Source of the DNA: Methanosarcinales archaeon
GTDB lineage: Archaea; Halobacteriota; Methanosarcinia; DSM-18856; Methermicoccaceae
Length of the DNA: 14,204 bases
Assembly (NCBI GenBank): GCA_003661015.1
Contig: QMVI01000011.1
Location: forward strand, 1-14,204
Direction: 5' to 3'
The position numbers and the translations under genes are program-made. Positions 1 to 6,780 of this stretch are shown piece after piece; position 1 is the stretch's first letter, and each line of letters starts with the position of its first letter. The notes under the pieces were generated by a model that was given only the letters and a program-made list of their open reading frames with translations, searched no databases and was not told the DNA's origin.

Positions 1-345
1 ACAGGTATGATATCTGACCCTGACAATCCATGCTATGGTGTAAGTGTGAAGGGGAGGGTGCTGGTATTTCCACATGGGAGAGGCTCAACTGTGGGTTCAT
101 ACATACTTTATCGTATGAAGGTTGAAGATACTGCTCCAATTGCCCTTGTTAGCATCACTTCAGAACCAGTAGTCGTGGTTGGAGCAATTATGGCAAGGAT
201 ACCCTATCTTGAAGGACTGGATAGAGACACTTTCCTGAAGATAGCGCAAAATGCCTATGCAATCGTAAATGCAGATGAAGGATGGATGAAGTATGAAGAA
301 GTTTGTGGCGATGTTGTTGATGTTGATGATAGCGGGGTGTGTTGA
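1..345 (+). CDS. Aconitase-X small (swivel) subunit, DUF126; probable phosphomevalonate dehydratase small subunit; 5'-truncated
   Basis: The reading frame is open from base 1 (Thr-Gly-Met-Ile-Ser-Asp), so the true start lies upstream of the window and the Met at base 7 is probably internal. The visible 114 residues carry the core of the DUF126/aconitase-X swivel family: a VKGRVLVFPHGRGSTVGSY stretch, followed by APIALV, EPVVVVGAIMARIPYLEGLD and IVNADEGW. The family is usually about 130-140 residues, so only about 20-30 residues are missing. In archaea this small subunit pairs with a large aconitase-X subunit to dehydrate mevalonate 5-phosphate in the modified mevalonate route to isoprenoid lipids; the large subunit is not in the window. 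The last ~20 codons overlap the next gene in another frame, and the tail (DVVDVDDSGVC) is not family-like. Ends in TGA. Family call is confident; the substrate is inferred from family knowledge. Confidence 0.87.
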   Translation, partial: TGMISDPDNPCYGVSVKGRVLVFPHGRGSTVGSYILYRMKVEDTAPIALVSITSEPVVVVGAIMARIPYLEGLDRDTFLKIAQNAYAIVNADEGWMKYEEVCGDVVDVDDSGVC

Positions 346-697
346 GAATTTGAAGGGTGAGAACTTGAACGAAACAGTTGAAGATGTTGCAAAGAACTTC
401 GTGAAAAATTCTCCAACATTTGAGTACGATGGGATACCGGGAAGTATAGAGATTATTGAGAAGGAGAAGATAGATGGTGAATGGAAGGTTATTTTGAAAT
501 TCAAATGTACTTCTGCGGGGTATGGCAACAGATCTGGTATGATTGTTGCTCAAGTGATAACAGAACACATCGCCGAGATAATCATACGTGATAATGAGGT
601 AGTATCGGCAATATACGACGGAAAATGGGATGAGGTTGCACAGAGGCCAATAGAAATGGAAAGGAAAGATAATAAAATAAATAAAAAGAATAAATAA
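293..697 (+). CDS. Small predicted lipoprotein, function unknown
   Basis: The product is 134 residues. The N-terminus is a lipoprotein signal: MKK, a short hydrophobic core, then a lipobox M-I-A-G-C with the lipidated Cys at residue 16. The mature part is acidic to mixed, with an extended YDGIPGSIEIIEKEKIDGEW segment and a GYGNRSGMIVAQVITEH segment, ending in a Lys/Asn-rich tail (KDNKINKKNK). Two N-glycosylation sequons (NET, NRS) fit an extracellular location. I do not recognise the family. The ATG lies inside the upstream gene, giving a 53-base out-of-frame overlap; GGATG about 9 bases upstream may be a weak ribosome binding site. The clear lipobox and continuous secreted-protein composition argue for a real gene. 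Ends in TAA five bases before the tRNA-Arg gene. Confidence 0.72.
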   Translation: MKKFVAMLLMLMIAGCVENLKGENLNETVEDVAKNFVKNSPTFEYDGIPGSIEIIEKEKIDGEWKVILKFKCTSAGYGNRSGMIVAQVITEHIAEIIIRDNEVVSAIYDGKWDEVAQRPIEMERKDNKINKKNK

Positions 698-702
698 CTA
701 TC

Positions 703-774
703 GGACTCGTGGGGTAGGGGATATCCTAGCGGGCTTCGGACCCGCTGACCCGTGTTCGAATCACGGCGAGTCCG
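703..774 (+). tRNA. tRNA-Arg (anticodon UCG)
   Basis: The cloverleaf folds by eye. The acceptor stem is GGACTCG (703-709) with CGAGTCC (767-773) and discriminator G774. The anticodon stem GCGGG/CCCGC (729-733/741-745) closes a seven-base loop CTTCGGA with anticodon TCG at 736-738. The T arm is CCGTG-TTCGAAT-CACGG (750-766). The anticodon reads CGA, giving Arg. The D arm is weaker, with a G-U and an apparent U-U position. No CCA is encoded after the discriminator (TCA follows) and there is no intron. The gene starts five bases after the lipoprotein stop, so its promoter must lie within the AT-rich end of that gene. Confidence 0.95.
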
Positions 775-778
775 TCAA

Positions 779-787
779 TATTATAAG
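779..787 (+). promoter_or_regulatory. TATA box for tRNA-Ala
   Basis: TATTATAAG lies in the 36-base spacer between the two tRNA genes, centred about 28 bases upstream of the first base of tRNA-Ala. This is the usual archaeal TATA-to-start spacing and suggests tRNA-Ala has its own promoter. Confidence 0.6.
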
Positions 788-810
788 CCTTTGATGAAAA
801 AGCAAAAAGT

Positions 811-883
811 GGGCCGGTAGATCAGCTGGAAGATCGCCACCTTGGCATGGTGGAGGCCTCGGGTTCGAGTCCCGACCGGTCCA
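811..883 (+). tRNA. tRNA-Ala (anticodon GGC)
   Basis: Acceptor stem GGGCCGG (811-817) pairs with CCGGTCC (876-882), discriminator A883. The third pair is G813-U880, the G3-U70 identity element of alanine tRNAs. The anticodon stem CCACC/GGTGG (837-841/849-853) encloses TTGGCAT with anticodon GGC at 844-846. The T arm is TCGGG-TTCGAGT-CCCGA. No CCA is encoded and there is no intron. Anticodon and identity pair agree, so the assignment is firm. Confidence 0.97.
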
Positions 884-924
884 TTTCTATGTGAAAGATC
901 CCAACTAAAAACTGGACAAGACCA

Positions 925-949
925 TAATTTTCCATGTAATTTTTCCATG
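925..949 (+). repeat. Tandem direct repeat TAATTTT(T)CCATG x2
   Basis: Two adjacent copies (925-936 and 937-949) differ only by one extra T. They sit about 15-40 bases upstream of the TATA box of the deoxyhypusine synthase gene and downstream of tRNA-Ala. The T-runs could help end tRNA transcription, or the pair could be a regulator site; neither can be decided from sequence. Confidence 0.4.
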
Positions 950-962
950 CTCTCATGCGTCC

Positions 963-973
963 AATATATATAA
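963..973 (+). promoter_or_regulatory. TATA box of deoxyhypusine synthase gene (near-leaderless)
   Basis: AATATATATAA is centred near 968. With normal archaeal spacing of about 26 bases, transcription would begin around 994, two or three bases before the ATG at 997. No Shine-Dalgarno sequence precedes the ATG, so the mRNA is probably leaderless. Confidence 0.65.
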
Positions 974-996
974 CACATACAAATCAACTCTGAGAT

Positions 997-1932
997 ATGG
1001 GCAAAATAGAACATATCAACATCGAAGCTGATATCCAGATAGATGAATTACTGAAAAGGGGAGAAAGCTGTGCTTTTGGACTTGGCAGGCTCTCATATGC
1101 GGCAGATGTACTATATGAGATGGTAAATGAGGCAACTGTTTTCATGGGACTGGCTGGGGCAATGGTGCCTGCAGGAATGAGGAAAATCATTGTTGAGCTG
1201 ATGAGGAAAGGATGCATAGATGTCTTTGTAACCACGGGTGCTAACTTGGTACATGACCTCATAGAAGCACTTGGACATCACCATATCAAAGGGGTTTATA
1301 CCGAAAGTGATGTTGAGTTAAGAATGAAAGGAATGAGCAGAATATACGATGTATATGTTCAAGATGAGGCGTTTGAATCACTTGAAAAATGGCTTCTTAG
1401 GAGATATGCGGAGATATCTGAAGAAGTCGTAGGGTCTGCATCTCCCACCATTTCCATATCTGAACTACTCTCATACTTGGGGTCAAAGGTCAATGACAAA
1501 AACTCGATTCTCAGAACAGCATATGATTTGGAAATACCTGTGTTCTGTCCAGCAATTCAAGACTCCATCCTTGGACTTCACGCATGGTTATTCAATCAAA
1601 CGAAAAATCTGAGGGTGGAGGTGTTCTCTGACATGAGCTCCATCATAGAAATCGCCTACAACTCAGAGAAAAATGGTGCATTTCTCATTGGAGGGGGAGT
1701 TCCAAAGAATTTCATACTTCAAACAATGCTGGTAACACCCGATGGTTTTGACTACGTCATCCAGCTCACAATGGACAGGCCCGAAACTGGAGGGCTATCA
1801 GGAGCAACACTTGAAGAAGCTCAATCATGGGGAAAAGTGAGCGAAGATGCAAAGACAGTTACGGTGTATTCAGATGCGACTATAACTCTCCCAATCTTGG
1901 TTGCATCACTATTCACAAGACTAAAACGTTAA
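997..1932 (+). CDS. dys: Deoxyhypusine synthase
   Basis: This 311-residue protein transfers the butylamine group of spermidine to a lysine of archaeal initiation factor 5A, the first step of hypusine formation, using NAD. Family landmarks are in order: MGLAGAMVPAG (50-60), the NAD-binding TTGANLVHD (79-87) and GHHH, then CPAIQDSILGLHAW in the middle. Next come FLIGGGVPKNF, QLTMDRPETGGLSGATLEEA, and the catalytic-lysine motif SWGKV, with Lys280 matching the active-site lysine of the human enzyme. Length is normal for archaeal members. The ATG at 997 is fixed by the in-frame TGA at 991-993 and the TATA box just upstream. It ends in TAA at 1930-1932, overlapping the stop codon of the convergent moaB gene. 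Confidence 0.97.
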   Translation: MGKIEHINIEADIQIDELLKRGESCAFGLGRLSYAADVLYEMVNEATVFMGLAGAMVPAGMRKIIVELMRKGCIDVFVTTGANLVHDLIEALGHHHIKGVYTESDVELRMKGMSRIYDVYVQDEAFESLEKWLLRRYAEISEEVVGSASPTISISELLSYLGSKVNDKNSILRTAYDLEIPVFCPAIQDSILGLHAWLFNQTKNLRVEVFSDMSSIIEIAYNSEKNGAFLIGGGVPKNFILQTMLVTPDGFDYVIQLTMDRPETGGLSGATLEEAQSWGKVSEDAKTVTVYSDATITLPILVASLFTRLKR

Positions 1933-2441
1933 TATTCCCTCGCATGCCTGAGGATGTGCCCAATCTCGCCAAGGATTATATCAAGACCCAGTTCCACTGC
2001 ATTTGGTGAACCCGGTATGCAGAATATTGCCTTCCCTCCTGCAGTTCCTCCAGAAGCTCTGGAAAGGAGGGAAGAAGTGCCAATTTCCTAGAAACTCAAC
2101 AATCTGAACAGCTCACCAAAGCCATCTATCTTCTTCTCATAGTACGGCTCAACACTTTCTATTGTCATGTCTCGTGAAGTGAGTCCTGTGCCTCCAACGA
2201 AGATTATGACATCCTACTCCTTCTCCATGAATTGTTCGACTGTGTCCCTTATCCTGTCTCTGTCGTCAGGTACAAGTATATATGAACATGCATAACCCTT
2301 TCTCTCTACCATCTCAATTGCCTTTCTCCCTGAAACATCATCCTCAGGGGGAGTTGCGAGTTCTCCCCATCTCCTGTATCTTGAAGTACTGACCACGCAT
2401 ATACATATCCTAAACACATCTTCCAAATGCTCATGAGTCAT
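1929..2441 (-). CDS. moaB: MoaB/Mog-family molybdenum (tungsten) cofactor protein, with two in-frame UAG codons
   Basis: Under the standard code the frame stops after 75 residues, but reading UAG as an amino acid gives a complete 170-residue MoaB of normal length. Before the first UAG: VVSTSRY (STSR at 18-21), DVSG (35-38) and LVPDD. UAG is codon 76 (2214-2216). Then follow DVIIFVGGTGLTSRDMTIE (GGTG at 83-86), EPYYEKKIDGFGELFRLLSF, UAG at codon 118 (2088-2090), EIGTSSLLSRA and IPGSPNAV (143-149), ending HARE-Tyr-TAA. In MoaB relatives codon 118 falls in LSF-E-EIGT, a position usually Glu. MoaB/MogA proteins adenylate molybdopterin before metal insertion. The gene lies 14 bases after hel308 on the same strand, with AGGGTG before its ATG. 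A decayed gene is the alternative, but there is no frameshift or other stop. Confidence 0.88.
2088..2090 (-). other. In-frame UAG, moaB codon 118 (putative sense codon)
   Basis: Codon TAG on the minus strand, between LLSF and EIGT. The MoaB family motif runs unbroken across it, with one residue exactly filling the UAG position. That position is usually Glu in relatives such as E. coli MoaB (LSFEEIGT, recalled from memory). Confidence 0.8.
2214..2216 (-). other. In-frame UAG, moaB codon 76 (putative sense codon)
   Basis: Codon TAG on the minus strand between FMEKE and DVIIFVGGTG, just before the strand leading to the substrate-binding GGTG loop. This is a variable, polar position in the family, where an unusual lysine derivative should be tolerated. 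Confidence 0.8.
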
Positions 2442-2455
2442 ATCAACACCCTAAC

Positions 2456-4657
2456 TTAGAACTCAAAAACACTTCTCTGTCCCTTATACTTAACATTATC
2501 ATCTGACTTACTTACCACATCTAACACACCCAAGTTTTTCAATACTCTCATGGCAACCCCTCTGCCAAGAATATCCTCAACCTCATGGACAGGTGCCTCT
2601 ATTATGTCCTTGGGCGTTCTAAAACCTGCGTTAAATAATTTTCTCGCCCTGTGCCTGCCTATATCTCTCACGGATACAAGTGGTAGAAGCTCCTCTCTCA
2701 CCCCATGTTCAAGCCTGCGTTCAAGAGACTTTGCGGTATGTACAACATCAAGACTCAACAACCTCGCTATCTCAGACATTGCGTGCGAGAGCCATCTTGC
2801 ACTCTCCACAACAGCCCTAATATCCCCAGGACCAATCCCAAATTCAGAACATATCATATTTTCTGGCTCTTCTTCAATCCACTTGAAAAGTAGAAGTGTT
2901 GTCTTAACCTCCCTCAAGAAGAGGTCATAATCAGCAGTCTCGGATGGAGGTATTGCAAAGAATTCTCTCTCATGCTGCCAGAGAAAGTTCTCCACTTTCT
3001 CGAAATCCTTTGACCTGAGATACAAGGTCTTCATGTCTGGTGTTGAACAGATGATATGTAAGAGGGTGATGGGTGTTGCTTCTTCTGCATGTGCAATTGA
3101 AGAAACAATACGATGTGCAGAAAGTGGGTCAATGTAAAGTCTTGAAACAAGCTTTCCGAGGGGGGTTGCTTCTATCTCATCATCCTCATCACGCATAACC
3201 ATGTCTGCCTTAATCAAGAAATTGAGAACAGAATTTATGAAGAAGGTCAATGACCACGTACCTTGCTTCAGGGCATAGAACGTCCTCTCAAAGAAATCTA
3301 TGATGTCATCAAGACTCTTTGCATCTCCGCTTGCAACCAACGAAAGAACATGTGTTCTTAATGCACTTTCAGAACTTAGCTTGGACCGTATTTCCTCTGG
3401 CTCACCTATCACATACCTCTCCATCAGAAAATCAGCATCCTGAGGTGAACGTGCGACGAGGACTGCTTCACCATATGGATCAAGATGTGGTCGCCCTGCC
3501 CTTCCTGCCATCTGTTTGTATTCCAAGATGGGTATGGGCACACTGCCATATGCTGTATCGTATCTTTTCACTCCTCTTATTATCACCCTCCTAGCGGGTA
3601 GATTCAGCCCTGCTGCAAGGGTCGGTGTACTTGTAATACATTTCAGAATTCCATCTCGAAAACCTTTCTCAACAATTCTCCGCTGGACAAAATCGAGACC
3701 AGCATGATGAAATGCAACTCCTTTTTTCACACACTCACAAAGCTTTCTCACAATCTCTGTATCGCTTGTTGAGAGAACATCATCAGCAATCTCTCTCAGA
3801 CTCTCTACTTGCTCAGTTGTTAGTGTCTCTTTTAATACAATCCCAACCTTCTTCGCCATCGCCTCTGCATTCTGTCTTGTACTCTCAAACACAATACACT
3901 GCCCACCCTCCTTTACAGTATCCAAAACAAGCGAGACTATTGGCTCTCCGTTGATTCCTACTTCTCTCTTTCTACCATCTCTGAACGTTATTGTCCCACC
4001 CTGAGTACCCCCGAGAAAAACGCCCTCTTTCAAAGGCACAGGTCTCCACTCACTAACAACACATTCTGCATCAAGCCAGTTCGCAATATCCTCTGCATTT
4101 TTTACTGTCGCAGAGAGAGCTACTACTTGAAGATTCGATATCTGTTTCCTCAATTTTGTGATTGTAACTTCAAGTGTGGGACCTCTTGAAGGAGATTCCA
4201 GCAAATGAACTTCATCAACTACGACACATGTTATGCTCTGAATCCAAGGAGCTTCATTCCTCACAAGTGAATCAACTTTTTCAGAGGTGGCAATTACAAT
4301 ATCACATTCCCCCAGCCATTCATCCCTGCTGTCAAAATCCCCGGTAGACACGCCCACCTTCACACCCACATCCTCAAACTTTGAGAACTCCTCGTATTTT
4401 TCATATGCAAGAGCCTTTAGCGGGACTATGTACAGCGATTTCCCGCCTTTCATAATGGAATTTATCATAGTCAACTCGGCTATAAGGGTCTTTCCGGATG
4501 CTGTAGGAACAGCCATGAGCAGGTTTTTTCCTTCGAGAACACCACTTCTCAGAGCTTCTTCTTGAGGTGGATACAGCTCATCAATCCCACGTTTTGTGTA
4601 TATCTCAACAAGGCGGGGAGGGAACCCCTTCTCATCGAGAATTTCCTTTAATCTCAT
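2456..4657 (-). CDS. hel308: ATP-dependent DNA helicase Hel308
   Basis: This 733-residue superfamily 2 helicase unwinds and remodels stalled replication forks in archaea (3'-5' polarity; also called Hjm). Motifs in order: Walker A PTASGKT (51-57), ATSEKVD (123-129), DEVH box (148-151), SAT (182-184), FHHAGL in motif IV/V territory (about 316-321), TPTLAAGLNLPAR, and motif VI QMAGRAGR (382-389). The C-terminal part has the ratchet region and a helix-hairpin-helix domain with DIGRHRARKLFNAGF (about 667-681), carrying the RAR signature of the autoregulatory domain 5. Length is normal. It starts at the ATG on 4657-4655; a TATA element 28 bases upstream implies a leaderless mRNA. It is probably cotranscribed with moaB. 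Ends in TAA. Confidence 0.97.
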   Translation of the reverse strand: MRLKEILDEKGFPPRLVEIYTKRGIDELYPPQEEALRSGVLEGKNLLMAVPTASGKTLIAELTMINSIMKGGKSLYIVPLKALAYEKYEEFSKFEDVGVKVGVSTGDFDSRDEWLGECDIVIATSEKVDSLVRNEAPWIQSITCVVVDEVHLLESPSRGPTLEVTITKLRKQISNLQVVALSATVKNAEDIANWLDAECVVSEWRPVPLKEGVFLGGTQGGTITFRDGRKREVGINGEPIVSLVLDTVKEGGQCIVFESTRQNAEAMAKKVGIVLKETLTTEQVESLREIADDVLSTSDTEIVRKLCECVKKGVAFHHAGLDFVQRRIVEKGFRDGILKCITSTPTLAAGLNLPARRVIIRGVKRYDTAYGSVPIPILEYKQMAGRAGRPHLDPYGEAVLVARSPQDADFLMERYVIGEPEEIRSKLSSESALRTHVLSLVASGDAKSLDDIIDFFERTFYALKQGTWSLTFFINSVLNFLIKADMVMRDEDDEIEATPLGKLVSRLYIDPLSAHRIVSSIAHAEEATPITLLHIICSTPDMKTLYLRSKDFEKVENFLWQHEREFFAIPPSETADYDLFLREVKTTLLLFKWIEEEPENMICSEFGIGPGDIRAVVESARWLSHAMSEIARLLSLDVVHTAKSLERRLEHGVREELLPLVSVRDIGRHRARKLFNAGFRTPKDIIEAPVHEVEDILGRGVAMRVLKNLGVLDVVSKSDDNVKYKGQRSVFEF

Positions 4658-4679
4658 CCCACCGTTTAGTATAATAAGA

Positions 4680-4690
4680 TGTTTTATAAC
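4680..4690. promoter_or_regulatory. Shared TATA element between hel308 and the DUF167 gene
   Basis: TTTTATAA on the plus strand is TTATAAAA on the minus strand, so it can serve as a TATA box in both directions. Standard spacing puts the minus start at about 4658 (hel308 ATG at 4657) and the plus start at about 4710 (candidate ATGs at 4700 and 4706). No second convincing TATA box for the plus gene is seen in the 48-base gap. Confidence 0.55.
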
Positions 4691-4705
4691 TATTTGTGTA
4701 TGAAT

Positions 4706-5017
4706 ATGGACACTGAGCCAAAAGAATCTCTCAGAGAATGTGATGAAGGAACACTCATGGATATTGAGGTCATCCCATCCTCAGGCAAATCCATGGTTGC
4801 TGGCTATGACCCATGGAGAAGAAGAGTTGTTGTTAAAATAAAAGAAAGAGCGGAAGGTGGGAGGGCAAACAGAGAGTTAATAAAGTTGTTTTCATCAAAA
4901 TTTGATTCAGATGTCATAATAGTTAAAGGAAGTAAGAGTAAAATGAAGACAATACTCATTAAAGATACCAACAAAGAAGAGGTTTCCAGAACCATGTGGG
5001 GTGGTGGGAAGAAGTGA
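4706..5017 (+). CDS. DUF167 / YggU-family protein
   Basis: This small basic protein, about 103 residues, has the DUF167 pattern: a DGxLxDIEV-like first strand (DEGTLMDIEVIPSSGKS), GYDPWRRRVVVKI, the conserved GGRANRELIKLFSS turn-helix, and a final VIIVKGSKSKMKTILIKD. The family is widespread in bacteria and archaea and has no agreed biochemical function. The frame is open back to 4679, but that start would precede the promoter. ATG 4700 or 4706 is likelier, and 4706 best matches the TATA spacing for a leaderless start. The gene is translationally linked to the TOPRIM gene that follows, whose start overlaps its end. Ends in TGA. Confidence 0.85.
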   Translation: MDTEPKESLRECDEGTLMDIEVIPSSGKSMVAGYDPWRRRVVVKIKERAEGGRANRELIKLFSSKFDSDVIIVKGSKSKMKTILIKDTNKEEVSRTMWGGGKK

Positions 5018-5400
5018 GGTGTGATGAGAGGATTGAACTCCTCATCCAGACACTTGAAGAACTGAAAGAATTATCCAACGATGGCATACCGATTGTAGTC
5101 GAGGGGATAAGAGATGTACGTACTCTTCGAGCACTCGGTATTGAGGGGCAAATCATACACCTCGGACACGGCTCTGTCATAAACTTTGCAGAGGAATTGG
5201 GGAGAAGATACAGCGAGATAATCATATTGACTGACTGGGACAAAAGAGGTGATGAACTATCACAGAGAATAGCAAAGTCATTCAGAGCTTTGGGGGGAAA
5301 ACCGAACACAAGAATAAGAGGAAGATTTAAAAAGCTGGCAATGAGGGACACAAAAGATGTTGAAGGATTGTACGGACTTTTTCTGAAAATATCTCACTGA
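4996..5400 (+). CDS. TOPRIM-domain protein (UPF0292-like, RNase M5/small primase type)
   Basis: The product is about 134 residues. It is a single TOPRIM fold: IPIVVEGIRDVRTLRALGIEG holds the catalytic Glu (E36), and IIILTDWDKRGDELSQRI holds the DxD pair (D80, D82), with the usual Gly after. TOPRIM domains bind Mg and act in nucleotidyl transfer or phosphodiester cleavage. Small stand-alone archaeal versions resemble the RNase M5 and DnaG cores, but the substrate of this one is unknown. The frame allows a GTG start at 4996. A second GTG at 5014 forms a GTGA stop-start overlap with the DUF167 gene and is an equally good start (128 residues). All catalytic residues are present in either case. 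Ends in TGA. Confidence 0.85.
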   Translation: MGWWEEVRCDERIELLIQTLEELKELSNDGIPIVVEGIRDVRTLRALGIEGQIIHLGHGSVINFAEELGRRYSEIIILTDWDKRGDELSQRIAKSFRALGGKPNTRIRGRFKKLAMRDTKDVEGLYGLFLKISH

Positions 5401-5413
5401 AATAACTCAGAAA

Positions 5414-6649
5414 TCAGATGACTAAAATCAGCATCCCAACGAGAGATAGTGTTCCGAGTATATCCATACAAGCTGTTATAATGGGGATGACAACATTGTC
5501 TGGATCCAGTCCTTTTATCACAGACAAGTAAGTCGTGTAATATGCTATTATGTTGGACATGACTGTGATTATTATGCCTGCACCCAAACATACCAAAGTC
5601 AATCGCAGAAGACCGGGACTCTCGAAACCGATGATTACACCAATCACATGAGCAAGAATTCCTATCAAAGGGAACACAATTAGACTAAGTAACAAAAGAG
5701 CAGAAAACATGCCAATTGTTTCCTTTTCAGGTATTGACTTTGGCTTCAACAGACCCATTCTCACACTTGAGGAGAGTCTTGCTGCAAGAATGCTTCCAAA
5801 ATTCCCTCCCTCCTCGTTAAAAACGGGAACAACAAGAAACATAACTGAGAACGCAATAAGATGTTCGATGTTTTTCTCAAGTACAACTCCTGAAAATGTA
5901 CTTAAAAGGGCACACCCCAAGAATATGGGAAGTGTCTGTAGCACAATATTCCTCGACAGGCTGAATTTGACTGATGCAAGCAAACTCAATCCACAGATTG
6001 CAAAAAACATAAAGGAGAATGTATCGAGGAGATGTGAAATGTTCATGGCGATGAGTGTTACTAAAAATATAGATGGTACTGTTGTAATATCACCAATCGC
6101 TGTGATGAGTGGTGTGGTTACATTGTCCGGGTCCCATCCTTTCTTGAAGCTTGTTGTGGATATGAGAATGGTCGCCACAAAAAGAAATATACCTGCAAGA
6201 ACACCACCGCATACAGATATGAATATCAAGCACCATAACGATATCGAGGGCATACCAAACAGAATCATAACTCCCTTTGCAAGGAAGGCAAGAAGAGTTG
6301 AAAGTACAAGTGTCTGAGTGAATGACGCTAAAAGAAATTGATTAAAAATATCTCTTTCTCTGAGGTCAGGAGATAACTCTCCCGTGTGCAGATAACTTCC
6401 CATTCTTGCCCCAAGGGATGCATATATATTTCCCCTCATTGCTATGGCTCCGGGGATTAAAACCAGAAGTCCGGGAAGTATTTTTAAATAATCCTCTATC
6501 ACCCCCAGTGAAATACCTGCAATGATATCTGCCAAAGCACAAATGAAAAGTGCTACAAATCCCTGGGTGATGAGGTCTGAGAATGAAGATACGAAAGCAA
6601 GCTCGAACGGGCGTTTTTTTATACCTCTAAAAATGTCTCTCACACCCAT
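5414..6649 (-). CDS. MgtE/SLC41-type divalent cation transporter with two tandem MgtE membrane domains
   Basis: This 411-residue integral membrane protein has an internal duplication. Half one has IPGAIAMRGNIYASLGARMGS (65-84) and WDPDNVTTPLITAIGD (172-187). Half two repeats this as FNEEGGNFGSILAARLSSS (277-295) and LDPDNVVIPIITACMD (381-396). The Gly-Asn and DPDNVxxPxITAxxD motifs are those of the MgtE channel domain, which forms the ion pore as a dimer; here both halves are in one chain, as in the SLC41 family. There is no cytoplasmic N domain or CBS pair, so Mg-gating of the bacterial MgtE kind is not expected. Substrate is probably Mg2+ or a similar ion. A GTG at 6664 would add five residues, but the strong GAGGTGG before ATG 6649 decides the start. 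Ends in TGA. Confidence 0.88.
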   Translation of the reverse strand: MGVRDIFRGIKKRPFELAFVSSFSDLITQGFVALFICALADIIAGISLGVIEDYLKILPGLLVLIPGAIAMRGNIYASLGARMGSYLHTGELSPDLRERDIFNQFLLASFTQTLVLSTLLAFLAKGVMILFGMPSISLWCLIFISVCGGVLAGIFLFVATILISTTSFKKGWDPDNVTTPLITAIGDITTVPSIFLVTLIAMNISHLLDTFSFMFFAICGLSLLASVKFSLSRNIVLQTLPIFLGCALLSTFSGVVLEKNIEHLIAFSVMFLVVPVFNEEGGNFGSILAARLSSSVRMGLLKPKSIPEKETIGMFSALLLLSLIVFPLIGILAHVIGVIIGFESPGLLRLTLVCLGAGIIITVMSNIIAYYTTYLSVIKGLDPDNVVIPIITACMDILGTLSLVGMLILVI

Positions 6650-6653
6650 TCGA

Positions 6654-6660
6654 CCACCTC
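6654..6660 (-). promoter_or_regulatory. Ribosome binding site of the MgtE-like gene
   Basis: GAGGTGG on the minus strand, four bases before ATG 6649. It overlaps the possible upstream GTG start at 6664, and so favours the shorter protein. Confidence 0.7.
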
Positions 6661-6678
6661 TCACTCTCTCGGTGCAAT

Positions 6679-6688
6679 CTATATATAG
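6679..6688 (-). promoter_or_regulatory. TATA box of the MgtE-like gene
   Basis: CTATATATAG, a perfect palindrome, sits 30-39 bases upstream of ATG 6649. The predicted start near 6659 gives a leader of about ten bases that just contains the Shine-Dalgarno sequence. A downstream T-rich stretch (6707-6720) separates it from the archaellin promoter. Confidence 0.6.
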
Positions 6689-6740
6689 GTTTAGAGTTCT
6701 CTGTAATTTTTTTGTTTAAAATTTCCAACATATAACAGAA

Positions 6741-6750
6741 AAATATAAAT
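6741..6750 (+). promoter_or_regulatory. TATA box of the archaellin gene
   Basis: AAATATAAAT is centred near 6745, preceded by an A-rich stretch that could hold the BRE. The expected start is near 6771, giving a leader of about 24 bases ending in the strong ribosome binding site. A second TATA-like CATATAAC lies at 6729-6736. Confidence 0.6.
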
Positions 6751-6780
6751 ATGAAGCACATCATAGGATTGTCATCTAAT

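Noticed and set aside
160..568. Two long minus-strand frames over the first two genes
   Set aside because: Shadow frames opposite the DUF126 and lipoprotein genes, with low-complexity composition and no start signals.
1827..2009. Plus-strand open frame across the end of dys
   Set aside because: Out of frame inside dys and antisense to moaB; no family resemblance or start signal.
2214..2441. A stand-alone 75-residue protein ending at TAG 2214
   Set aside because: It is only the N-terminal half of MoaB; the rest of the family sequence follows in the same frame through two UAG codons.
1929..2441. moaB as a pseudogene
   Set aside because: Possible, but both interruptions are UAG, all motifs and the frame are intact, and a second unrelated gene in the window shows the same pattern. 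Kept as the rival explanation rather than the call.
5709..6317. 202-codon plus-strand open frame
   Set aside because: It is antisense to the MgtE-like transporter, whose duplicated motifs are clear, and has no recognisable domain.
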